This document shows positions 28,935-40,928 of a DNA stretch of 64,000 nt, piece by piece. The translations under genes and the position numbers were made by a program. This stretch comes from VAZQ01 sp963817015 (GTDB lineage Bacteria; Pseudomonadota; Alphaproteobacteria; Rhizobiales; Xanthobacteraceae): assembly GCA_963817015.1 (NCBI GenBank), contig CAWFMV010000007.1, forward strand, positions 1,302,001 through 1,366,000, written 5' to 3'. The notes under the pieces are model-generated. The model had not been told where the DNA came from. It made no database searches and saw only the letters and a list, made by a program, of their open reading frames with translations. The first letter of the stretch is position 1. Every line of letters starts with the position of its first letter.

Positions 28935-29709
28935 ATGGCCGTCCAAGCACTGGAGAGTGACTTCCCCAACGATCGTCTACCGCTCCTGCGCTGGCTGATG
29001 TTCACCGGCGTCTGTGTCTTCGGCTTCGTGCTGGTATGGTATTTCGGGCTCTTCCGCCTGATGCTCGCCAGCGACAAGACCTACATTTCGGCGATCATCG
29101 TGGTGCTCTATCTCGCCGACCTGCGTCCACTGCTTCCTGCGCACCATGGTGATCTCGCGCGAGCTTGACGCGGCGCACCGGGTGGCTGCGCTGGTCAGCG
29201 GCGGCGTGAGCGGCTTCAACGTCGCCGGGCAGAATGTGGTGACCTCGGAGGGCGCGCGTCTGCCGCCCGGCGCGGTGACCAATCACATCCGCAATCTCAT
29301 TCTCAAGTCGCGGCTGCAGGGTGGTCACCGTATTGACCAGACCCTGCTGCTGCGCGGGCTCGCGGACGCGTTGCGCGGCCCCAACCAGCTCGGATCGTTC
29401 GCCAGCGATTCCCTGATGAAGCTCGGGCTCCTGGGCACGATCGTGGGCTTCATTCTGATGCTCGCTCCGATTGCCGGCCTCGATGGCGCCGACCGTGTCT
29501 CGGTGAAGAACTCGATGGGCCTGATGAGCGATGGCATGGCGGTCGCCATGTACACCACGCTGACCGGCCTGATCGGGTCCGTGCTGCTGCAGATGCAGTA
29601 CTATCTGCTGGATGACGCGACCGCGAAAGTCTTCGCGCTTTCCACCGATCTGACCGAGGTCTTCGTCGTTTCCGTTCTCGAACGAGAGCATGATGGACAG
29701 CTTCGGTAA
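28935..29709 (+). CDS. MotA/TolQ/ExbB-type proton channel protein (one frameshift)
   Basis: About 257 residues with membrane helices near residues 18-45 and 55-70, and two more in the second half (LGLLGTIVGFILMLAP and MYTTLTGLIGSVLLQ), the last two carrying the conserved TolQ/ExbB signature LGLLGTIxG. A one-base shift near 29120 splits the frame. Such proteins form the stator of proton-driven envelope machines. The next gene overlaps by 20 bases, so they are surely one operon. It is unclear if it powers the TonB receptors, since no ExbD or TonB gene is present. Confidence 0.85.
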
Positions 29710-30322
29710 CTATCCCCGCGAAAAGTTCGATCCCTTCAGCCTCATGCTCTTCAAGGGGCTGCAGGTCGTTGCTTTTCTTTTCTTCCTCGCTCTGCTGGCG
29801 ATGAATCCCGAGGCCAAGGAAGGCAAGATCGAGTCGAAGGCCGAGTTCATCATCACGATGACCTGGCCGGACGAGCATCCCGACGACCTCGATCTCTACG
29901 CCGAGGATCCGTTCGGCAACATCGTGTGGTATCACGTGCGCGAGGGCGGCTTCATGGTGCTCGACCGCGACGACCGCGGCAGCGCCAACAACACTATCAC
30001 GGTGGATGGCCGCAAGGTGTCGAGCCCGTTCCGGCAGGAGACCATCAGCATTCGCGGCATCGTGCCGGGCGAATATACGGTCAACGTCCACTATTTCCTG
30101 GCCACGCGGGGCGGGCCGGTGCCGGCATTGGTCAAGGTCGAGAAGATCAACCCGCAGGTCGAGGTCGTGTCCCATGACACGGTCATGCTCAGCCGCATGG
30201 GTGAGGAGAAGACTGCGGTGCGCTTCAGGCTCGCCGCCAATGGCAGCGTGGTCGACATCAATCACCGCGACAAGTCACTGATCCAGCTCACGCGCAACGT
30301 CCGCCGCACGGGCGGCAAGTAG
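29690..30322 (+). CDS. Membrane-anchored periplasmic protein, DUF2135-like, partner of channel protein
   Basis: 210 residues: short cytoplasmic start, one transmembrane helix (about 22-40), then a periplasmic domain with DDLDLYAEDPFGNIVWY, which resembles the calcium-binding-like strands of YfaP/DUF2135 domains. The topology is that of ExbD/TolR, but the transmembrane segment has no Asp, which ExbD and TolR need for proton transfer. It overlaps the channel gene and is followed after 29 bases by a third membrane gene. Likely a load-bearing or sensing partner in a three-gene envelope system; function unknown. Confidence 0.82.
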   Translation: MMDSFGNYPREKFDPFSLMLFKGLQVVAFLFFLALLAMNPEAKEGKIESKAEFIITMTWPDEHPDDLDLYAEDPFGNIVWYHVREGGFMVLDRDDRGSANNTITVDGRKVSSPFRQETISIRGIVPGEYTVNVHYFLATRGGPVPALVKVEKINPQVEVVSHDTVMLSRMGEEKTAVRFRLAANGSVVDINHRDKSLIQLTRNVRRTGGK

Positions 30323-30351
30323 ACGACCGCGCGACTGCAGAGGCGTCACGG

Positions 30352-30962
30352 ATGACCGTAACCCTGCTTGCAATTTCTGCCGCTTACGTCGTGCTGGCGT
30401 TGGTCGTGCTGTCGATGGGACTGACGTCGAAGTTCGCCTGGTGGGTGAAGGCCAGCACGATCGTGGTCAGCTCGGCGTTCTTTGTCGAAGTATTCTTCGC
30501 CAGCAAGAGCCTGCTCGGCTGGCCCGCATCGAGCTCGCCGCTGCCGTCCAAGTTCCAGCTGCTGTGGACGCGGGTGGTCGAGCCCGACCTCAAGGCCGGC
30601 AACCGCGGCGCGATCTATCTCTGGGTCGAGGAGGTCGATGGCAACAACGTGCCGAGCGGGCTGCCGCGCTCCTATCGGCTGCCATACTCGGTCAAGCTTG
30701 CCGACCGCACGCTGAAGGCGCGCGACGAGATCATGGCCGGCAATCCGCAGGAGGGTTTGGCCGAGGATGTCGCCGAAGGCGATCCGACTTCGGCCGAGGC
30801 CAACGCGCAAGCCCAACCAGCAGGCCGACGGTGGCGTCACCTCGACCGGCGGCAAGGTCGAGCTCGATGGCCCGATCGACCAGCGTTCCGCGCGTCGAGT
30901 TCCGCCCGATGTCCAATGCCGCTGCTGCCGCCGAAGCCCTAAGCTGCGATCGGCGTTGTTGA
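30352..30962 (+). CDS. Membrane protein of unknown function, third gene of channel operon (frameshifted end)
   Basis: About 200 residues. Two N-terminal helices (about 3-25 and 30-50) are followed by a soluble domain (RVVEPDLKAGNRGAIYLWVEE). After residue 150 the frame shifts near 30815 and again near 30895, so the true stop is uncertain (30942 or 30962). The tail reads QQADGGVTSTGGKVELDGP when corrected. Conserved order with the two preceding genes suggests a complex of three membrane proteins. Confidence 0.7.
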
Positions 30963-31291
30963 TTTGGCGCTCGCGCTGCGCGAGCGATCAGGAGCGGCGA
31001 GATCATGCAGGCGAAAGTCTTCTTGTCATCCGAACTCGTGGGCCTGTGCCCGAGTGGCTGGCCGGCATCATCGTTCGAGGCTTTGGCCGGGCTGATCGGC
31101 AATATCCGGCATCGGCGTGATCGGCGCGCTGATCGGAAGCTGGCTGCTGCCACGCGTGGGTATTCATCTCGGCTCCGGAATTGCCGCCTCGATCGCCGTG
31201 GCCACCATCGGCGCGCTCATTCGGCGGGATGCTTCGGGCACTCATCGCCAGGCGCAGCCGCTGGCGCCTGCAGCGTGCCGCTCCGCAGAGT

Positions 31292-32049
31292 CTAGGCGGG
31301 CTTGCCGCCGTCGCCGTCATCGCGAGGAACGCTTCCTCGATCGTGCTCGTGCCGGCGGAAGCGACCAGCTGCCTTCGGTGTGGTGTCGGCCAGCACCTTG
31401 CCGCGGTGGAGCACGATGACGCGATCGGCGTCGGCGACTTCGTCGCACAGATGCGTCGCCCACAGGATGGCGACCGCGCGCTCGCTGCGCATGCGTCAGC
31501 AAGAGCTTGAGCAGGTCGCTGCGGCTCGCCGGATCGAGCCCGACCGTCGGCTCGTCCATCAGCAGCACGCGCGGCTCGTGCAGCAGCGCGCGCGCAAGCT
31601 CGACGCGGCGCCGGTTGCCGCCACTGAGCTCGGCGGTCTTGTCGTCGGCGCGATCGTTGAGACCGAGACGAACGAGCTCGCTGGCGATGCGTGCCTTGGC
31701 GATCGGCGCGCGGCATGCCGTGCAGGCCGGCGTGAAACAGCAGATTGGCGGTGACCGTCAGCTCGAGATCGAGCGTCGGCTGCTGGAACACGATGCCGAG
31801 CCCGGCGAGCGCCGGCACCGGATCGCGCGACATGTCGTGGCCCATGACCTCGATGCGGCCGGAATCCGGCAGGAACAGCCCGGACAGGAGCTGGAACAGC
31901 GTCGACTTGCCGGCGCCGTTCGGGCCGAGCAGCGCGATGAACTCGCCCGCCTTGGCGGTCAGGCTGACGCCGTGCGAGCGCTTTACCGGCCCGTAACTCT
32001 TGACGACTTGTCGAGGAGGAGGGCGGGTGGGTCCTTGACTGTCATTCAC
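31292..32049 (-). CDS. ABC transporter ATP-binding protein, PQQ-dehydrogenase-associated type (frameshifted)
   Basis: About 250 residues with Walker A GPNGAGKST, Q-loop IVFQQPTLDLE, signature ELSGGN (after correcting the frame), Walker B VLLMDEPTVGLD and the switch His in WATHLCDE. Frame breaks near 31700, 31580, 31490, 31385 and 31320. Together with the genes that follow it matches the ABC module found next to PQQ alcohol dehydrogenases (Ped-type clusters). It would energise the permease at 34705. It is divergent from the rest of the module. Confidence 0.83.
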
Positions 32050-32180
32050 CGGTCTTGGCCCTTCGCCACTATTCGACTGCGTCGCGACGCACGTGCGTCC
32101 TGCGGTCGGCTTGCTCCACCGCTTTGATCAGGCGTACGCTGGCAGCAACCGACGCAATTCGCAAGCGGAGAGAGAAACCG

Positions 32181-33180
32181 GTGTCGATCGATCGACGCGC
32201 GCTCAGCCTTGCCGTCCATGCCGCCGCCCTCGTCGCCTGTCTCACGCGTCGCGCCGGCCGCCGCCAAGGACACCGGACTGATTTTCGTCAGCAACGAGAA
32301 GTCGAACAACCTGATCGTGATCGATCCCAAGACCCACAAGGTCGTCAAGGACATCAAGGTTTCGCGCCGGCCGCGCGACATGCATTTCAATGCCGACCGC
32401 ACCAAGCTCTATGTCGCCTGCGGCGACGACGACGTGATCGACATCGTCGACGTCGCCAAGCTCGAGGTCATCGGCCGCATCCCGACCGGGCCGAGCCCGG
32501 AGACCTTCGCGATCGACGAGGCGCAAGCGCCGCATCTATGTCGCCAACGAGGAGGGCTCCTCGCTCTCCATCATCGACATGGACCAGGCCATCACGGTGC
32601 ACGAGGTGCCGACCGGCGCCGAGCCGGAAGGCGTGTTCGTCGGCGAGGACGGCAAGACGCTCTATGTCACCTCGGAGGTCGGCGACCTCGATCCACCTGG
32701 TCGACGCCGAAGGCGGACACGTGCTGCAGGACGTGGTCGTCGGCACGCGGCCGCGCCGGTTCGCGGCGACGCCCGACCGCAAGGAGCTGTGGGTCACGGC
32801 CGAGCTCTCGGGCGAGGTCTACATCATCGATCGCGGCGAAGTTCGAGGTCTCCGGCAAGATCGAGTTCCTGCCGCCCGGCATGCGCAAGAGCGACGTCAC
32901 GCCGGTCGGACTCGCCATGACCAAGGACGGCAAGACCGCGTTCGTGACGCTCGGCCACGCCGCGCATGTGGCGGTGGTCGACGTGGCGACCCGCAAGATC
33001 ACGGCCTACATCCTGGTCGGCAAGCGCTCCTGGGGCGTCACGCTGTCGCGCGACGAGCGCACGCTCTATGTGGCGAACGGCTTTGGCGACGACATCACGG
33101 TGATCGACGTCGACAGCCGCAAGGCCACGGTGTCGATCCCGGTCGGCCGCATTCCGTGGGGCGTGATCATCGATGATTAG
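32181..33180 (+). CDS. YVTN beta-propeller protein, PQQ-catabolism-associated (frameshifted)
   Basis: About 333 residues, signal peptide from GTG 32181 (ALSLAVHAAALVAC) and seven YVTN repeats (for example KLYVACGDDDVIDIVD, RTLYVANGFGDDITVID). This matches the family of propellers encoded beside PQQ-dependent alcohol dehydrogenases and their ABC transporter. Frame breaks near 32243, 32525, 32690 and 32840. Presumably periplasmic; it may bind product, metal or cofactor. Confidence 0.85.
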
Positions 33181-33240
33181 GTGAGACTTCGAGGCGGGTT
33201 TCGGCGAATGTGGAGGGCAGGCGTCGGTGGCACGGCCTGC

Positions 33241-33278
33241 TCCCTCCCCCTTGTGGGGGAGGGGTTGGGGAGAGGGGT
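33241..33278. repeat. GGGAGGG/ACAAGGGG repeat, copy 3
   Basis: Same family as 5409-5448 with changes in one arm (GGGGTTGGGG for GGGACAGGG). Inverted relative to the copy at 33311-33348. Confidence 0.75.
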
Positions 33279-33310
33279 GGTTCTGGATTCGGAATCTGCC
33301 GTCGCGCTAC

Positions 33311-33348
33311 CCTCACCCCTGTCCCTCCCCCACAAGGGGGGAGGGAAC
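33311..33348. repeat. GGGAGGG/ACAAGGGG repeat, copy 4 (inverted)
   Basis: Forms an inverted pair with 33241-33278, placed between the propeller gene and the substrate-binding protein gene. It reaches to within a few codons of the latter's start. Confidence 0.75.
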
Positions 33349-33365
33349 GCTGTGGCGCCGCCTGC

Positions 33366-34577
33366 GTCTCCATCGCTTTTCTTGCGCTGTCGTTGCTGCT
33401 GGCTGCAAGCTCTGCCAGCACCGCTTTCGCCCAAACTCGCGCCGCCCGCGCGCGCAGCAGCGCGTGACCATCGGCTATGTCGAGATCGCAGGCGACCCGC
33501 GCCATGAGCCGATCAAGGCCTACGAGCGCCTCGTACTCAAGCCGCGCGAGTCGCCGTTCGCGGGCGCGCAGGTCGGGATCGACGAGGCGCAGGCGCTCTC
33601 GCGCGTGCTCAAGATCGATTTTGCGCTCGAGCGCATCACGGTCAAATCCGCGGAGGAGGTTGCGCCCGCGGTCACGCAGGCTCGGGGCGTGACATCCATT
33701 TCTTCATCGTCGACGCGCCGGCCGAAGCATTCAGGCCACTGGCAACAGCCGTGCGAGGGACGCGACGTGCTGCTGTTCAATGCGACGGCGCCGGACGACT
33801 CGCTGCGCCGCGATCTCTGCGCGCGCGAGATCGTCCACACGCTGCCGAGCCTCGCGATGACCTCGGACGCTCTCATGCAATATCCTTGTCGTCGCGCAAG
33901 TGGCGCGACATGCTGGTGCTGCAGGGCCCGCTGCCGGCCGATGCCGCGACCGTGAAGGCGTTCGAGACGTCGGTCAAGAAGTTCGGCGTCCGCATTATCG
34001 CCAATAAGGACATTCAAGGCCGGCACCGATCCGCGCGAGCGCGAGCTGAACAATCCGCTGCTGCTCACCGCCGGCACCCGCGACTACGACGTGATCTTCG
34101 TCGCCGACGACGCCTTCGAGTTTGCCCGCCAGGTGCCGTTTCAAACTGTGAAGCCGCGGCCCGTGGTGGGCGCGATCGATCTCGAGCCGGTCGGCTGGCA
34201 CTGGACCTGGGAACACAATGGCGGGCCGCAGATCAATTCGCGTTTCAATCGGGCGAGCGGCGGACGGCGCATGGAGAGCGCCGACTGGGCGGCCTGGATC
34301 GCGGTCAAGATGGTGGTGCAGGCAACGCTGCGAACGCGCTCGGCCGAGTTCGACAAGCAGCGGGCGTTCATCTTCAGCGATGCCGGCTTCGATGGCTACA
34401 AAGGGCTCGCCGTGAGCGTGCGGCGTTGGGATCAGCAGGTGCGGCAGGCGGTGTTCCTGGCCGACGCCCTCTGCTGTCATCGCCAGCGCGCCGATCGATG
34501 GTTTCCTGCATCGCACCAATACGCTCGACACGCTCGGCGACGACGAGCCGGAGACGCCGTGCAAGTTGAATAGATAG
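33366..34577 (+). CDS. ABC substrate-binding protein of PQQ alcohol dehydrogenase system (frameshifted)
   Basis: About 400 residues. Signal peptide (IAFLALSLLLAASSASTAFA), then VTIGYVEIAGDPRHEPI, a domain with DVLLFNATAPDDSLRRDLC and RDYDVIFVADDAFEFARQV, and an end reading HRTNTLDTLGDDEPE. This order matches the periplasmic binding proteins found with PQQ dehydrogenases. Frame breaks near 33460, 33690, 33760, 33885, 34015 and 34465; the start is approximate because no ATG is in frame upstream. It follows the propeller gene and precedes the permease, as expected for the module. Confidence 0.8.
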
Positions 34578-34585
34578 ACTTGCTC

Positions 34586-34665
34586 CGTTCGTCCCGCGAA
34601 AGCGGGTGACCCAGGTCGCATTGAGTGTCCTGAAGGACTGGGCGCCGCTTGCGCGGGGACGAACG
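34586..34665. repeat. CGTTCGTCCCCGC palindromic element, copy 2
   Basis: Ends CGTTCGTCC and GGACGAACG with inner arms around GCGGGTGACCCAG and CTGGGCGCCGC. It lies just upstream of the permease gene, which is flanked by copies on both sides. Confidence 0.8.
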
Positions 34666-34704
34666 GAGGAAAGGTTCGAGCGAACCAAGAAGGTTGGCCG
34701 CATC

Positions 34705-35514
34705 ATGCAACTCATTCACGCCGCCCGCGCCATGCGCGCCGTCACGATGCGCGAGATCATCAAGTTCGTGCAGCAGCGCGGGCGCCTGCTCTCGGCGCTG
34801 GTGCGGCCTTTGATGTGGCTCGCGGTGTTCGCGGCCGGTTTCTACAACGTGTTCGGGGTCTCGATCATTCCGCCCTACAAGACCTACATCACCTATCAGG
34901 TCTACATCGTGCCCGGACTGCTCGGGATCATCCTTCTCTTTCACGGCATGCAGTCCTCGCTCTCGATGGTGTACGACCGCGAGATGGGCGTGATGCGGCT
35001 CCTGCTCACCGCGCCGTTGCCGCGCTGGGTGCTGCTCGCCTGCAAGCTCGTTGCCGGCACGGCGCTGTCTGTCATCACCTGCTACGCCTTTCTCCTGGTC
35101 TGCATCCCGTTCGACGTCACCTTCGAGCCGATCGCCTGGATTACCGTACTGCCGGCGCTGATCGTGTCGGGACTGATGCTGGGCGCGCTCTGGCTGTTCA
35201 TCTCGGTCTACATCAAGCAGGTCGAGAATTTCGCGGGCGCGATGAACTTCGTGATGTTCCCGATGTTCTTCTTCTCCTCGGCGCTCTATCCGCTGTGGCG
35301 GCTGCGCGAAGGCGGCTCGGAATTGATCTACTGGGTGTCGATGCTCAATCCGTTCACGCACGCGGTCGAGATGATCCGCTTTGCGCTCTACGGCATGGTC
35401 GAGCCGGTCGCCATCCTGGTGGTCTGCGGCTCGACGGTGGTGTTCTTCCTGCTCGCCACCATCGGCTACGATCCGCAGCGCGGCATGATCCGCCGCACCG
35501 CCCAGCCGGTGTGA
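34705..35514 (+). CDS. ABC-2 type permease, PQQ-dehydrogenase-associated
   Basis: 269 residues, intact, with about six membrane helices typical of ABC-2 permeases (for example VIPPYKTYITYQVYIVPG near residue 55 and MFPMFFFSSALYPLW near residue 190). I chose ATG 34705 (MQLIHAARAMRAV) over 34606 because the earlier one starts within the dispersed repeat. The family is that of permeases next to PQQ alcohol dehydrogenases; it would pair with the ATPase at 31292. Likely exports or imports a compound tied to alcohol oxidation. Confidence 0.9.
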   Translation: MQLIHAARAMRAVTMREIIKFVQQRGRLLSALVRPLMWLAVFAAGFYNVFGVSIIPPYKTYITYQVYIVPGLLGIILLFHGMQSSLSMVYDREMGVMRLLLTAPLPRWVLLACKLVAGTALSVITCYAFLLVCIPFDVTFEPIAWITVLPALIVSGLMLGALWLFISVYIKQVENFAGAMNFVMFPMFFFSSALYPLWRLREGGSELIYWVSMLNPFTHAVEMIRFALYGMVEPVAILVVCGSTVVFFLLATIGYDPQRGMIRRTAQPV

Positions 35515-35541
35515 GCGAGACGACCCGTCCACGGTTCTCTC

Positions 35542-35629
35542 CGTTCGCCCCCGCGGAAGCGGGGGCCCAGTCCTTTTTGAGAGACTGGCTTGCTTGGTCC
35601 CTGGGTCCCCGCTTTCGCGGGGACGAACG
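35542..35629. repeat. CGTTCGTCCCCGC palindromic element, copy 3
   Basis: The best-preserved copy: GCGGAAGCGGGGGCCCAG in one arm and CTGGGTCCCCGCTTTCGCGG in the other, ending GGACGAACGG. It lies in the convergent gap between the permease and the hydrolase genes. Confidence 0.88.
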
Positions 35630-35656
35630 GAGAATGTTGCTCCTTCCGCAGCAGCC

Positions 35657-36452
35657 TCACCGGCGCGCCGCAACCTCCGCCATGAACGTGAGCGCATGGC
35701 GCGCGCACGTCTCCGGATCCACCGCCGCGATGTGATAGCTGTCGCCATCGAGCACGATCAGGCGCGCATCCGGGATGCGCGCCGCGAATTGCTGCACCGC
35801 CTCGACCGTCTGCAGGCCGCTCTCCTGCGTGGTCACGATCAGGGTCGGGGCTTTGATCAGCGGCAGGCGATCATCGAGATTCATGCTCACGAGCGCGCTC
35901 GATGAGCCGAACGCCGCGCGCTGGTCGGTCGCGCCCATCAGCTCGCGTCCACCACGCGAGCTGCGCCTCCGAGGCGGTCGAGCCGAGCCGCGAGCGCATG
36001 GTCTCGGCCGCCCATTGCCGCACGCCCTTGGCGCGGATCTTGTCGGCATTGCCGGTGCCGACGCCGCGCGCCGGTGAGCCGAAGATGCACAAGGAGAGAA
36101 ACCGCTGCGGCTGATCGCTCGCGAGCTGCAGCGCGATCGAGCCGCCATACTTGGCGCCGATCAGATGGCAGCGCTCGACTGAAAGCGCATCAAGGAAACG
36201 GGCGATGTCGGAGGCAAGCGCGCCCGCGCTCCAGATGTAGCCATCGGGCGCCGTCGAGGAGCCGAAGCCCGGCATGTCGATGCGGATGACCCGATAGCGG
36301 CCGGCGAGATACGGCACCCACTGGGTCCAGGCGCGCGAGGATTCCGAGTTGCCATGCACGAGCAGCACGGTCTCGGGCGCCAGCCACGGCGCCGCGAAGC
36401 AGTCGTCCTGATAGGCGATCGAAAGACCGGGCCGGATGTCGATTGTGGGCAT
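35657..36452 (-). CDS. Alpha/beta-hydrolase-fold protein lacking the nucleophile (one frameshift)
   Basis: About 265 residues from ATG 36452 (MPTIDIRPGLSIAYQ). Typical hydrolase-fold landmarks: oxyanion region VLLVHGNSESSRAW, DMPGFGSS, and a C-terminal His in DSYHIAAVDP. At the nucleophile elbow, where GxSxG is usual, it reads GAKYGG, so Ser is replaced by Lys. A frameshift near 35945 joins the two halves. It may be a non-hydrolytic family member or use another residue. Convergent with the permease gene. Confidence 0.83.
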
Positions 36453-36616
36453 GATGATTCCACGGTTTGCAGGGTCTCTGGCGCAGGCGCGATCATAACA
36501 TCCGCGCAGGCTGCGTCGCGGCTCCATTCGGAGTTTGCGGTGCCACGCGTTGTGTTTTCTGATGCGGACTGCTTGAATGCGACATCGAAAAACCCTTGTC
36601 CCATGGGAGGAAACTG

Positions 36617-37123
36617 ATGCTCCGCCGCTACGCATTCGCTGCCGTCGCAGGCCTTGCCGTGATCACGTCGATCGATGCCCGTGCCGCTGATCCGCTTCCG
36701 ACCGTGACCTACAAGCTCTTGCCCGCCGCGCTGTCGCTCGAAGCCGCACAGGCCGCGCTCGCGGCTTGCAAGGCGCAGGGCTACAACGTCACCGTCAGCG
36801 TCGTCGACCGGCTGGGGCTATCGCAGATTCTCATCGTCGGCGACGGCGCGAGCCCGACCGGCCGGACGCTCGCGCCGCGCAAGGCCTACACCTCCGCGCT
36901 GCGACGCATCACGACCGGCGAATTGAACCAGCGCGTGTCGGTGCCGGGCGCGTTCAATCCGCTCCAGTTTGACGCGCAGTTGACGATCGAGCGCGGCGGC
37001 GTGCCCATCAATGTCGACAAAGAGACGGTCGGCGCCATCGCGGTGAGCGGCGCGCCCGGCGGCGACAAGGATGAAGCCTGCGCCCAGGCCGGCATTGCGA
37101 AGATCAGCGACCGGTTGAAATAG
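36617..37123 (+). CDS. GlcG/HbpS-type haem-binding family protein
   Basis: 168 residues with a signal peptide (cleavage near ARAADP). The core SLEAAQAALAACKAQGYNVTVSVVD splits into the typical start of the GlcG/HbpS fold (AAQAALAACKAQGYNVTVSV), and GGVPINVDKETVGAIAVSG is the hallmark end. The ATG at 36617 follows GGGAGGAAACTG. Members are often encoded near PQQ dehydrogenases; they may bind haem or a small cofactor. Confidence 0.9.
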   Translation: MLRRYAFAAVAGLAVITSIDARAADPLPTVTYKLLPAALSLEAAQAALAACKAQGYNVTVSVVDRLGLSQILIVGDGASPTGRTLAPRKAYTSALRRITTGELNQRVSVPGAFNPLQFDAQLTIERGGVPINVDKETVGAIAVSGAPGGDKDEACAQAGIAKISDRLK

Positions 37124-37405
37124 CTCCTCCGTGGAGCGTTTTGCATACGGGTGGACCAAGAGGCGCCGGCTTGTGCACCGTGACCGTCCCCTCATGGGAT
37201 GGAGGAACCAGAGAGGTCCGGGTCACGCGCTGTTAGCAGCAGAGAGCGGCTTCGACCTGATCCGCATGTTTGGGCCACAAGGAAATCCGCAGGCCAAGAA
37301 CCTGTTCAGTGTCATCGGCTATCTGCAAAAGCGCGCCGGCGTGCGGCTGCACGTGTCGGGAAGATTGGCGGGATAGAATGAGGCGGTCGGCAGTGCCGTT
37401 CCGCC

Positions 37406-39833
<2,428 letters not shown>

Positions 39834-40116
39834 GGGATCCTTTGAATGAAAGCGCGCGCGTTTCGCGGCTGGAATCAGAGGTTTGGTGTGCCACGAAAAT
39901 GGGGTGGCGTACAGGCCAAAGTTACCCAATTAAGATATTGTTTTGTTTGTATTTTTCAAGAGTTTCGAGGGTGATTTTCAGAGCCTGGGAAAGAGCCGGA
40001 AAACACCGTCGTTGAACCTCCGATAAGCCACTGGGAGGGCGCTCATTGAGGGGCCTCTCCACACGTTTTTTGAAGCCACGCTGCATCAATGACGTCAGCC
40101 CCCCACTAGGATGCAC

Positions 40117-40189
40117 CTAGTGCCCCGTTTCCGAAGTTCGTAAGTCGTTGCAGCACCCTCTGACACGAACTTCGGAAGCGGGGCACTAG
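40117..40189. repeat. CTAGTG palindrome, site 2 element 1
   Basis: A 73-base palindrome: CTAGTGCCCC...GGGGCACTAG with inner arms TTCCGAAGTTCG and CGAACTTCGGAA. Same design as the pair after nirK but different stem sequence. Confidence 0.85.
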
Positions 40190-40202
40190 CAAGTCTATGA
40201 TT

Positions 40203-40279
40203 CTAGTGCCGCTTTCGATTTGAAGTTCCTGACAGAGTTTGCTGCCGCTGGTGTAGGAACTTCAAATCGGCGGCACTAG
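40203..40279. repeat. CTAGTG palindrome, site 2 element 2
   Basis: A 77-base palindrome: CTAGTGCCGC...GCGGCACTAG with inner arms GATTTGAAGTTCCT and AGGAACTTCAAATC. It forms a tandem pair with the preceding element. The rest of the 39834-40300 gap shows no gene. Confidence 0.85.
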
Positions 40280-40300
40280 CTTCAGCAAGGGAGTGATCCG

Positions 40301-40918
40301 ATGCCGCTCGACCATTGCCATCCCCATACGCCGCACAAGAAGCTCCGCATCCCCGAATGGTACATCTCGGACCTGATGATGGACCGCGCGCTTGATGCGA
40401 TCGTGCGGCGGGCGAAGACGATCGATCGGCGGCACGACGTCCCCTATCTGGCGGGCTACAGCCGCAACGGCAAGATCATCTACATCGATCGGCACATGCC
40501 GGAGACGATGCGGTATGGCGGCCGCAACATCAACACTGACCGCTACCTCATCCTGCACGAGGAGGTGGAGAAGACGCTGATCGATCAGCTCGGCCTGCAC
40601 TATCTGCACGCCCACCAGATCGCGTCACGCGCCGAGCAGGCGGCCGTGCGTGCCGCCGGTATCCGTTGGGCCGACTACGACCGGTTCATGCAGAAATACG
40701 TCAAGCACATCGGCGACGAGCGTCTGACCAAGGTGCCGGCCGATCTCGACCTCAAGCCCTATCGGGATGAGCACGACGACGATCTGGTCAAGCGCATGCT
40801 GGAGTGCATTGAGACCAAGGGGGCTCCGACCGGCCTCGATGCTGCGGTGGTCAAGCGCGCGATCGCGCGGCACATGCCACATCTTGCGTCGGGCAGCACC
40901 AAGCCGCGGCGCAAATAG
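40301..40918 (+). CDS. Conserved hypothetical protein with HExxE motif
   Basis: 205 residues, soluble, no signal peptide. His/Pro-rich start (HCHPHTPHKK), then PYLAGYSRNGKIIYIDRHMP, and LHEEVEKTLIDQLGLHYLHAH, where HEEVE plus downstream His could bind a metal as in small metalloproteases. The tail is basic (STKPRRK). It is convergent with recF, 10 bases apart. I do not recognise a characterised family. Confidence 0.75.
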   Translation: MPLDHCHPHTPHKKLRIPEWYISDLMMDRALDAIVRRAKTIDRRHDVPYLAGYSRNGKIIYIDRHMPETMRYGGRNINTDRYLILHEEVEKTLIDQLGLHYLHAHQIASRAEQAAVRAAGIRWADYDRFMQKYVKHIGDERLTKVPADLDLKPYRDEHDDDLVKRMLECIETKGAPTGLDAAVVKRAIARHMPHLASGSTKPRRK

Positions 40919-40928
40919 CGCGGCCTGA

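Noticed and set aside
37131..37376. Possible 81-codon gene between the GlcG-type gene and gyrB
   Set aside because: No signal, motif or ribosome-binding site recognised; composition is Arg-rich as in chance frames. The 37124-37405 gap is left without a call.
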